From the NCBI RefSeq assembly GCF_015832195.1, contig NC_052021.1, positions 30,406,786-30,470,785 of the forward strand: DNA of 64,000 nucleotides. The letters are read 5' to 3'. The DNA is from Motacilla alba alba. Lineage: Eukaryota > Chordata > Aves > Passeriformes > Motacillidae. Shown one piece after another: positions 50,230-61,165 of this stretch. Below the pieces are notes generated by a model. It made no database searches. It saw only the letters and a list, made by a program, of their open reading frames with translations, and was not told the DNA's origin. How positions within the stretch are numbered: position 1 is the stretch's first letter; every line of letters starts with the position of its first letter. A program made the translations under genes and the position numbers.

Positions 50230-50900
50230 TTTATATTAGACCATCCATGATTTTATAACCTTTTATCATGTCCTCTTATAAACAGTGTATCTCCATGCTG
50301 AAAGGTCCAAGTCTGTCATCTCTGCCCCTCTGCATCTTCTAATTCTGTGTCCTTTTTTGAATTGGGTGACCAAAACTACCTGGCACTGGTGTGCACTGTG
50401 GGCAGTGGCACAGTGGTGCTGACCACTTTGCACTTTCTTCTTGTCATCATTTTAACTTGATGTTTGTTTGTGTTTTTTTCCCCACTGCCACAAGTATTCT
50501 TTACTAGGCCTATTGATGGTGACCTCAGAAATTTGTCTCCTGAGCTGCAGTGTTTAATTTGGAGCCCAGTATGTGGTGGATATAGCAAGAGTTGTTTTCT
50601 TTCATGAGCAACACTGTGCTGACACAGAATATAGCTTTTTTTCCTCCTAATTTTTAAGTGATTTAGTACAAAATCTCCTGCAAAATCTAGTGCAAAATGC
50701 TCCCGCAACTCTTTGCAGGCTGTTTTTGTTACAACTGTCCTGAAGAAATTCATCTTGGCAGCAGGTGCCATCTTGTTATTTATCTCTTTTCCAGACCATT
50801 TATAAATGCACTGAATAGTCTGAGTCTTGTTGCAGATCTCTGTGGCACCCTGTGAGCAGCTCTGCTCCACTGTCAAATTCTTATCCCTGATTTTCCATCT
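50230..50900 (-). mobile_element. Ancient, strongly diverged CR1-type LINE in GRK5 intron 1
   Basis: The order of phrases follows an old amniote CR1 3' region in antisense. A TTTATCATGTCC and GTGTATCTCCATGCTGAAAGGTCCAAG block (50270-50313) comes first. A GTGACCAAAACTACCTGGCACTGGTGTGC block follows (50367-50395). Then come CTCCCGCAACTCTTTGCAGGCTG near 50700, TTCCAGACCATTTATAAATGCACTGAATAG near 50790-50819 and CAGATCTCTGTGGCACCCTGTG near 50834-50855. Divergence is high, and the edges are approximate. Confidence 0.65.
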
Positions 50901-51823
50901 TGTCAACTGCTACTGACTCACAGCAGGGTCCCCTCTCCAGAAACAGTTTCGTTTCTTAAGAATTGTTGGGGAAGGTCCCTGCCAAGAAAATCACTGTTCA
51001 AAAGTGTCAAAATCCACCTGCCCAGGCAGCTGCGAGTACAGCCAACTTCTTCCAGAGGTGGGGAGGAAAAGGGAATGAGAAATGTAGGAATTTGCCAGCT
51101 GATGGCAGTGTTTGAAGGAGCCATTCCTGAGACAACTGAAGATTGGCAAAGAAATGAGGGTTGCACCAAGGGCTGAGGGACAAGGTCCCAGGTGAGCACT
51201 CCTAAAATGGGCACTGTAAAATGTACCCATCAAATCTCTGAGGCTGTTGTAGGGTCAGTGGTCACCCCTAATGCCCCAGAGGAGTGTGATACCTGCCAGT
51301 GGGCCACTGGCCACAACGCACTGAAAAATGAACCCCCACTCCCGTCCCCAACCCTGCCAATCATGGGAGCAAAAATAAAAAGAAAATGAAAGGTGTTTTC
51401 AGGTAATTAATCTTTAGGACCTGTACACTAAATGCTTGCCTCTGCCCATGCATGCATGCACAGGATCAGCCTCTTCCATCAGACAGCCTAATCCACAATC
51501 TCCAGCAGGTCTCAGGACATTTGTTATTCTGGCTCATGCAGACCTCCAGCTGCAGAATGTTTATTTGGCTGTGAAAAGTCTATGAAGTAACAATCTTTGA
51601 TGGATTCAGCATATTGTTTTCTCTTCCTTTTTTGGGATGCTGTTTGCCTCCAGCTCTCCTGGGGAACACATCTCTCTTTTCTGTGTATCATAAATACCAG
51701 AGGCCACGAAGGGCTGTGGAGGTGGCACAGGTAGGAGCCTGCGCTGCACAGAGCTTGCCTAAAAGCACTGCTGTAATCTGACTGCACAACAAGTTAATGT
51801 TTAACCTTGCCAGCATTTCAGGT

Positions 51824-51852
51824 TGCTAATAATTTATCCTTGCTTATTAGCA
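51824..51852. repeat. Perfect 9-bp inverted repeat
   Basis: TGCTAATAA at 51824-51832 pairs exactly with TTATTAGCA at 51844-51852 across an 11-nt spacer containing TTATCC. The arms carry AT-rich TAATAA cores. No gene or transposon end was recognised at this spot. Confidence 0.8.
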
Positions 51853-54800
51853 GCTTATGGCTTGAATAATACCACGACGCTGGGATTGTTCGTGGAGGCA
51901 AGTGAAGGAAGTAAACTCTGCCTCCATCAGCGTAGCTGGGAAAGCAGATAGGGAAATTTATTATTTATTGAGTGACCTCTCCAAGACCTTCATGTGGTTG
52001 ATATAAGCAAACTGGTAATTGCAAAGAGTGAAATAAGCAGAAGGCAGCTTTTAAAAACTTATGGGTGTGCTGTGGAAATGATGCTTCCAAGATGAAGCTC
52101 AAGTCTATATGTTACAAATCTTTTTCAAAGGGATGCTTGGAATATATTTTAAAGCAAACGTTTACCAGCTGTGTGAAGGCATGAAGCTTGTTTAGAAGCC
52201 CAGAAATATTTTACAAGGTGAGGACAGAGCATGCTTTTGTTCAGAGTCCCTGGCCTAAATTTTAAAAAATACTTAGGGATTTAAAAGAAAAAAAAATTCA
52301 GCTTTTAGATACAATGAGCTGAGAAGAAATTAAAATAGGGAATTAACTACTGGATATTAAACTCTGTTAAAATGTGCATTCTGTGCAGGGAAGAGGTAAA
52401 TGTGAGAGGTCTGGCATGTTTCTAGGGCCAGATACCAAGGAGGGCAGGCAGCAAAGCTTTGACCTCTGCCCTTTGTTCATCTCTGTGCTCCCTGTTATCA
52501 CTCAGATCCTGGGATGCAGCATACATCTTAAAGGGGGAATGTAGAAATGCTGCCTGGGAGAACCTGCCAGTGCAGGTGCCAGCTGAAGATGCCATTTTAT
52601 AAACACTGAAGCAGGTAATAAGTTTCAGTTGTGAATAGTTCCATAAGGTGAACAATTTGTTGACAGAGGCAATTTGAGCAGTTGCTCATCAGTGAAATTC
52701 TTCACATTCCTGGCTCTTGCCTTCTTGTATAAAAAAAAAATAAATCACATTTTGTGTAAGTAGTTAGAGGGCCTGATGCCTAATTCCAGCAGATAATTGC
52801 GGGAAGACTGGTTTTTAAGGAGGTTTTGCTAGTTTCATTAAAAAGGTGATGAGATTTGCAGCAGGTGCTTTGCTAACATAGATGTGCACTTTTACTGTTA
52901 TCTTTTCTTCTGGACTGGTTGCAAATCACAATGGCTGTGTTTAAAAAACCACAAACAAGTGATGTATTAACTCCTCTAATATCTCATTGCAGATGGAGTT
53001 TCATTTGTCCTTAGTAGATGATGTCCAGCTGGAGGATAAAGCTAAGTTTTAGGATTGCAAAGTTTTGCACAGGCGTGAATTTTGCTTTTTATAAATCTTA
53101 CTGTTTTCCTCTAGGGAGGGGGAAGAGGGAGAGAAATAGCTTGACAGGAATCAGTTGTTTTGATTTTAGATAATGTGAGGAAACGGTATCTTCCAATAAA
53201 TACAGATTTTATTAAAGCTGAATACTGTGACAAATAGTTTAGACTTAGAACATCAGATCTGGTATGTAAGCAGAGCAACTCCACTGAGATTTGAGTGCAT
53301 TGCTAAGATTAATGAAATATACTTTGTAAAGAAGGGCAATGATTCACTGAGTAAAAATAGGCAGCATCTTAAAGACCTTGTAAACACAGCTATTAATTTT
53401 ATGACTAGAATCTTACACTCTTAGTCTTAGTCTGAGAATAATGCCACTGCCTTCCCTGACACTATTCAGTGAGTACAAATTCAGCTCTTAAATAGATTTT
53501 TAAATAGATTCTGACAGTGGCCACAGTTGCATTTTTGTTTGCATGCTTTGTCCATGCTTTGGAACAGCTTCATGATACTTCTGCTGTATAAAATATTAAT
53601 CTCTTCCCTCTTAAGCCATCACCCACACCACAAATCCTGCTTGATACACTTGCTGCAGACAGTAATGACAATGCAAAAGGAGCCACAACTGACATGTCCC
53701 TACTTTTCTACCTGCTATTCCAGGATTTAGCAGTCTAGAAAGTGCTCCTTGGTGTGAGCCACTAAGTCCTCCCCATTTTTGATTGTGCTTAATGCTTAGT
53801 TTGATGCCATAACTCATGGCATTGATTTGAGGGAAGGGGAATCTCTTCCCCCTTCTCTTCCTCAAGTCTTGTAATTTTTATTAATTATTTTCAGTATGAG
53901 AGAGAAGCTTTCTTTAGCTTGGCACACCTTTGTGTTGATCTTTCCAACAGCTCCTGTCTTATGCCACTGTCTTGATCTTCTACATGAGGTGTATATTTGT
54001 TTTCTTTCAAAAGAAGGAAGCCTCAAAATTTGGGCAGGAGGCAAAGGCTCAATTCAAGCTCAATGATGTTATTTCTCTTTTTAATGGAACGTGGCAAAGT
54101 CACCATAATTTTCCATTGAACCCACTGGCTATGAGTGTCTTTTATTTTTCTTCTAAGCTAAAAAGCACAAGAAAGCATATTTGGTGCCAGTTCCTTTAAC
54201 TCCTGAGAAATAAGCCAAAGGCTCAGCTTCCTGCATATGCAGGAATATTAATAATCACCTTATATCAATGGGGTAAGCACACAGATCCCAAATAATATTT
54301 ACTGAACTCTGTGGATTCTGTAGGTTTTTTTAAATTTTCTTCTCAGTGGTACTGTTATTACCATTCTTGCAGGGTCCTGAGCCTGTATTTTTAGACTAAA
54401 AGCAAGAATCCAGTAATTCATCTCCATAACATAGTAACCTGCCAATAGGAAGAATCAGTCCAGTTGACCAGACTGCTATCTGGATATTTCAAACATAATC
54501 AAATGCTTAGGTTTTCATGTCAATCTGTAACAACTGGCACAGACCTAAGTGGAATTTGTGCTCTGACTCCACCTTGTTTTTAGCAGTGGAGGAGTGTTAT
54601 TTGACAAGCAGCTCCTTTTCTGGCCAGGGTAACCCACACACCAACCACTACAACGTGGTGGGAAGTGATGGGATGTGACCTGTGGTGGTGAACACTCATT
54701 TGTAAATGTTCCTGTCTGTGGCTATCTGCCTCTGCCTGTTCTCTCACTGTACATGCTTTTCATGAAGAAATAACAGTACTTTTTGGGTAAAGTGCACATC

Positions 54801-57800
54801 CCTTAGGGGATGCTGTAGCTGGCCTTTTGAGTGGTGGGAATTACTTTCCCTCTGCTTTATCCTAGCTGTGCAGTGCCATGGGGCTCAGCCCCCTTCCCTG
54901 TCTGCCTGGGAAGGGGCAGGGGGACAGGCTCAGGGTATGGCCCCTTCATCCAGCCCCTGCGAGCAAGAAACTTCCAGTCCCAGGAGACATATCAGGGACT
55001 CACAGCTGTTTAAGAGGGGTCTGGGATCAGTTAGAAAGTGAGCAATTTTTCTAACTGTGAGTAAATCCTGCACCTGGAAAGAGGAAAGCACTCAGGAGAC
55101 TGAAACTGGAGTGGAGCAGGCCACCAAACACCATTCACAGTTGTGTATCCCAGCACTGGCATAGAAGATTTTTTTTTCCTGCCTTTTAAGTTGTGATAGA
55201 TGAGGCTGGAGGACAGGAGAATGGTCTCTACCACCAGTTAACTTGGTGCATCTGAGTGAACTGTTTAATCTTTCATGGTCAGAATCTCTTCTGCAATGGA
55301 CCTGTGTTCTGTAAAGCAGCTGAACTTAAGGATCTAATAAAGGATTATTAATGCAGGTGTCTCTGCTACATGGAAAACAGAGTATGCAATGACATCCCCT
55401 TCTGCTGTGGAGCAGCATGTGGTTTTTATTTTCTGTGTATAAATCAGCATATTTTATTTATTTTGTAGTAATTTGTAATGCATGGATCAGTGTATTCTAC
55501 AGGAATTTACACTAATTATTCAGAAATGATCCACTGTTTAATTGTTAGGACTAATTTTTCAGCCTGGTTCTTTCATTAGCTGTGCCATGTAAGCAAATTT
55601 TAAAAAATGCATGTCATCATTAATTATCTTATAGAGGAGCCGTGAGTACTGCCACTCTGATGTCTGAGCAGATCAAGGAACATTCCTGTAGCTGACACCC
55701 TGGGAACTTTCCCTTTGAAGTCACTGTAGACTTTGGCCTAATGGAAAACCTCAGGACTATGTCCAGGTTGGTCATTCTTCTCAAGTTAAAGCAGGTGAAT
55801 TCTTTCTGCTTCTTCACGGTATTTTTTTTGAGATGACTGCATATCCTGTTCTTCCTGAGACACTGAAGCCAAGCGTACCTCACATTTTCTTAAGTATCTG
55901 TATTTGACCACCAAAATTTGTAATTTCCAAAATTTGTAATTTTTCTTTATAGGAATGGCTGAATGAAATTCTTGGAAGTTTTCTAAAAGCTTTTGAAAAT
56001 CCTGGTTTGCTTTCTCAGTTTTGCGCAGCTCTGTGCTGACACGTGAAAGGGAATATGCACATACCTTAAGGGTGATAGCATCACTCCTGAAAAGTTTATA
56101 AGGTTACAGTAAGCTCACATATATTGAATTCAACAGTTAAAAGCATAAAGGTATGGAAAGCCTTCTGCAGGCACTTAACCTTTCCTCACAAAGCTGGCTG
56201 CTAGAGGCTATGTCGACAGCTCAGTAATTTTACAGAAGTGACCATTAGTGTTTCCTGCCCTCCTTATGAACTTCAAAAATATTCAGTGTTTACCTCTGAT
56301 GATAGTAGCAGTCCAGATGCAGAATCCTTTAGTGCTGCTCAGTACTGGCAAGCACAAGGGAAGAGGATGCAGCCTCTTCCCTGAGCAGCTCAAAGCTTTA
56401 CTTTACTTTTACTTTTGTCCTTGGGCCCAGGTGGGCAGAGTGCAGAGTGAGGAGCAGCCCCTTGCTTATGGTCCCACAGAGCTTCTGAGCAGGGGAAGGC
56501 AGCAGAAGGGCCCTGGAGCTTGTTGATCACTGCACTCACAAATCCCAGCTCCCCACTGCAGCAGCCATTTGCAGCCCATGAGGTTAATTCACCTTGTTTC
56601 ACCTCACCTCTTGGTTATAACCAGTTGAGAAAGTTGTCCTCTCAGGCAGCTTCAAATTCTTGCAAGAATTTGAATTTGAAGAATTGCAAGAATAAGAATT
56701 TGAAACTGCAGGCAATTCTGCAGCTGAGTGGGCATTTTGCCATAGCTGCCACGAGGGGAAAGTGTGTGTTGGTTGTAGGGCTGCTGGTTTCCTCCAAACA
56801 ATTTACCCAAGCAGATTAAGATCTGAGATTTTCCAAAGTACAAGTGCAATAAAATACAGGGGAAAACAAGAGCTCCTGCAATGCTGTGGCTACCTACTGA
56901 AGTCACAAGGGAATTGAGGCAGCACATGCTGCCCACCCCATCTGACAGCAGTGGGATTCAAGTCTTGGTTTGCATCAGCAAACTCATTTACAATAAAAAC
57001 AAAAGAGCTGCTCTGGGAAGCGCTAAAGAAATAAGTGTTGTGTGGGAGCCCGCAGCTTCTCGGGGGAAGGAGTGGAAAGAAGGAAGAGAAAATCCTGAGG
57101 CCTTTGCTCCCAAATGATAAAACCCAGGACTCCACGTGCTCCCTGGGGGAGGCTCAGTGGTGCCAGGTGCACGGTGCCAGTGCTCAGAGCAGTGAGTGGG
57201 GCTCCCTCTGGCTAAATCAGCTGCAGCTTGGTGTGTGCCACCTGTGTCACTGCCACACTGCCTTCCCTGAGGCTGGCTCAAATACCAGCATGCATCAAAA
57301 AAAGAGTGGTGATAGCAAGTTTTATTTGCAGCCTGCTCTTTTGAAGGGAGTGAAGGTTTTCAGGCAGTTTGGGGCTTGGCTAAGCTTTACATCCACACAG
57401 GTGCCTCCCTGTGAGCTGCTGAGGTTGTGAGGGAATGGCTCCCAGCAATAATTGCTGCCAGTGAAATATGGAGCTAATAAATGCCTGCAGTTAGCAGCAA
57501 ACTGAATAACATATTCTAAATAGTAAGAATAGTGTTTGAACTCCCATAAGTGTAACAACGTGTAGCTGTAGACTTTGTTAATGAATAATTACAGTGTGAA
57601 ATTAAGCATATGGAAAAATATTTCCATTTCTGTTTTCTGATTTATAACTTACTTTAAACACTTTGGGACAATGTTCTTTCCTGCAAAGGAAAATCACTGG
57701 TGTATGGACAGGTTATTAAAGATATTTGATTTTCACTTTTGAATATGACTTTATTCCCCAAACCCTTATGTGTGGGGAAATGTGTACGTGTGAGTAGTTC

Positions 57801-60800
57801 ATCTTGCTTCAAAGGAGAACACATCTGGCTTCAGAGTCCACCTCTGGAAGGTGACTTAGAAGAAAACCTGTAAGAATTTCAAAAATTCTTCTTAAATCTT
57901 TGTGTCATTAGGCAGCCATCCCCAAGTCAGTCTGCCTTAAGGTCTGGTCTGGGACCTGTTTCCAAAGTATATGAACACCAGTAGGTTTTGCCAGTTGGCA
58001 GCCTGGGACCTGAAATATCTGTTAGTACTTAGTGGAAGTACACCATGCTGCAGACTGTGATTTAGAAGGCTGGTGTTTGCAAATAATTTATGAAAACTTT
58101 CTTTTGTTTCCTCTTGTAAAATTTTATAATTCAGCTGCTGCCCAGGGTGTTGTTAAGCTTGAGGGTATGAAGTGTTGCAATGTTTCTGTTTTAAAATCAC
58201 AGTTTTAATGCATTGTAGGAGTTTCAAACTCCAAAAGCATTCTCAGAACACGGAACATTTCTCATTACCAGAACTGATGCTGAAATAAACTTTTTTTTTT
58301 TTTTTTTAAAGTGAGTAACCCAGCTCAGTCTGCAGTGTCCCATAAAACCTTTCAACTTGGGGGATGGAGTGTATATGTAAGGAACAGGGTCCCAGGCTTA
58401 GGACAAAATGTTTTGATGCTGCTGATGCTGCAGAGGGAATTCTTTCTTAAGTACTTTAACATCCGTGTAACTGGCATTTTGGCATCACTGCCTTACATTG
58501 CTGTGTCAAGTCGGGGTATTATTTTATTTGGTTTAGGAAATGTGTTTGTGCAGCTCCTGTTTATGAAGAATACCATAGACTGGGCTCCTCAGCCTAAGAC
58601 AAATACCAGTCAAATCTGGTGGAAAATGCACAGCCTTAATAGATGTGCTGGTATGCCCTGTTGAATTTTGTTGTTGTATTTATTTTGCTCAGAAAGAGAA
58701 AACAAGTAATTAGCCAAGAAAGCTCACAGCTGCATAGCACACTCCCCTCTCTCCTATATACACACAGTTTATTGGTATACACAAAACTGGCACTAATGAA
58801 ACATAAATAGATCCTTTTCCTGTATGGAAAAGACTTTTAGCATTGAAAGGGAATGAAAGCAATGAGGTTCTTTGGAAATCCCAGTTATTTGGGTTCCCAG
58901 TTTGGGTGTTAGGCTCTAAAGCCCTCTGTGGTTCCATACGTGGTATGAAGTCTTCCTGGGTTTCCTGGGTTTTTTTTTTGCTTTATGTGTTTGTTTAAAC
59001 CTGTTGGGAGATGGGCTCCTTTCTCTGGATTTCTGTAACCACATTATTTGCTGTTTCCAGCAGCGACCCCCTCTTCCAGAATCAAAGCTCCTCTTCTTTG
59101 CACCAGCCATGGAGCCTCCAGCTGTGTTCAGGGACATTCACCCCAAAAACAACAGCCAGCTCCCAGCTTCTTTTACTGTGTTCTGCCCCCATTTTAACTT
59201 CTTGCCTCAGTTCCTAAAAGCAGTGCTGTGCAGGAGGTTTGGCAGCTCTGAGCAGGGCTGTTCACACCAAGCTGTTGCCCCTGCACCTCTCTCTCTCCCC
59301 AAGCTAAAATAGCCCCACTTGCAGACCTGGCTGAACACCAGGTCTCAGCCACTGGCTGTCACATCTGTTCTGTCCTCTCCTGCTTCTCTGAGCAAAATTC
59401 CATCACGTCCTCTGTCTTTTCCTCACCTACAGCTCCTCTCAAGATGATTGTTTTGAGAAGCTCAGCAGCAATGTAATGAAGTCATGGCATCTATTTCCAG
59501 GCCTCCCTTACATTTCTGGTCAGAGATGCCTCACGTTCCAGGAATAGTAGGGTCTGCACCATGGTACTCTGTGCTCTTCAAGACCTTGAATAAAATTCAA
59601 AGAGACCTTCTAGGTTTTATTTGAAAAGGGGGAGAGGGGATCTGGCTTCAAATAAGACAGGTTGGATTCACTTACACAGACTTCATGAAAGGTGGCAGGA
59701 TCTACCCTTCAAAACCCTCCCAGCAGGAACAAGCCAATGAATTCCCCATTACTGTTCTCTTAGAGCATCTCAGAAGTAGATAGTTTACTCCTTTAGTGAA
59801 ACACATTTCCTTTCAAATTCTGTGCTTTTTTTAACAATTACTTTTCTGTTCAGGCAGTCCCTCGACATCACTAGAAAACCTCCTCTGAACACCTTAAACC
59901 TCTTCTTTGAGAAGTACCTGCAGTTGGTTAGGGAGGTGCTAGCCCAAGTTCAGCCCCACCTTTCCTGTTATCTTGCAGAATCCCCTCATTCAGACTTTCT
60001 GCACGTTGTGTGGAATTTCCTCTTCTGTCTGCCTGAATTTTTGGAGAGCCTTAAACACTGGCAGTGGCTCTGCGAATTTTTTCTGGGGAGCTTGTTAGAA
60101 GCTGAGCTGGAATGGTGAATTATAACGAGAGTAAAGAAGATAGGATCACGTAATTCCCCAGGAGACTCAGGTTCTGCTCTCACTTTGCCAGCCTTGTGGC
60201 TCTGTGTGCAAACCTGGGGCTGCTGGACCCTCAGCTCCACAGAGCTGCTCTCAGTGACTCCCTAAGGGCTCTTGAGTCTTAACCCCCCCACCTTTGTCTC
60301 AGAAAATCTTCCTTTTCCAGCATGTGCACTAGTAGACTGCAGCAGGAAGGTGGAGGGTGGCTTATAGACAATGATATATTTTCAAGGAGTTTGTTCTTCC
60401 TATAGGCAGAGGCATTGTACACAGGAATAATTTAACTCCCTCCCCCCACAACTGTTTGTGTTTCATGGTGACAAATTTGAAAGGTACCAGTGACTAAGTT
60501 AGATAAACTTTGAAATGCCTAATTGTTCTGTTTTTCGAACGCACCCTCGCAGTAATGTTCAGTGCTTTAATAACAGTTTCCTTAGAAAGTTCAAAATGTT
60601 TTACATGTCACAATGCCAGAAAAATCGGCTTGTAGGGAAACAAAACAAATATGTCATTCTTAATGGGAAAGGTCACTTTTCTATCCCTTCCTCCTACCTG
60701 CTGAAAAGAGTTATTTAACTGTGTGTGTTTGGCCATGTGAAGTGGTGCCCCCTCAAGCTTTTCTGCCCGCACCTCCCTTTTGGTGCGGAGAGTTTCGGTC

Positions 60801-60802
60801 TC

Positions 60803-61165
60803 TTATCACGGCCCTTGGCTCCTGTGTGTGTGTGGAAACAGCTGTTGCCACATCTTTATCGTGGAGCCATGAGCAGCCCTGGTGAGCAGCGGCCAGGGGA
60901 GCCTCGCTGGCCGCAGCAGATTGTGGGTGAGTCTGTCCCTGCACGGCTCACGGAGCCTTATCAGGCCAGGACCTGGGCCAGGCTGCGCCGAGCTCTGGCT
61001 TTGTTTTCTCTCCTCACAGGGCTCCTGTCCCCACCAAAACTGCGGCCCTCAAGTGCAGCGGGCAGTCACGTAAGAAAAAAACATCAGGGAAATGCTGGAG
61101 CGGGGATAAGAAGAGACGTAGGCTGGTGATGAGATCTGGATTGTGCGTGCTTGGCAAGCTGATAA
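60803..61165. promoter_or_regulatory. Cluster of GATA motifs in a GC-richer island of GRK5 intron 1
   Basis: TTATCA at 60803-60808 and at 60958-60963, and TGATAA at 61160-61165, fit the WGATAR consensus. TTATCG at 60856-60861 and GGATAAG at 61104-61110 are near matches. The interval is richer in G+C than its surroundings. Function is inferred from motif density only. Confidence 0.35.

Noticed and set aside
58311..58664. A 117-codon open frame after a T17 run, considered as a processed retrogene
   Set aside because: The translation is unrecognisable. The T run precedes the frame on the plus strand without target-site duplications or a matching gene, so it is probably chance.
60869..60926. A possible extra first exon (ATG to GTGAG donor) in GRK5 intron 1
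   Set aside because: The 19 codons resemble no GRK5 or other known N-terminus and no downstream exon can be paired with it. It is kept only as part of the regulatory candidate.
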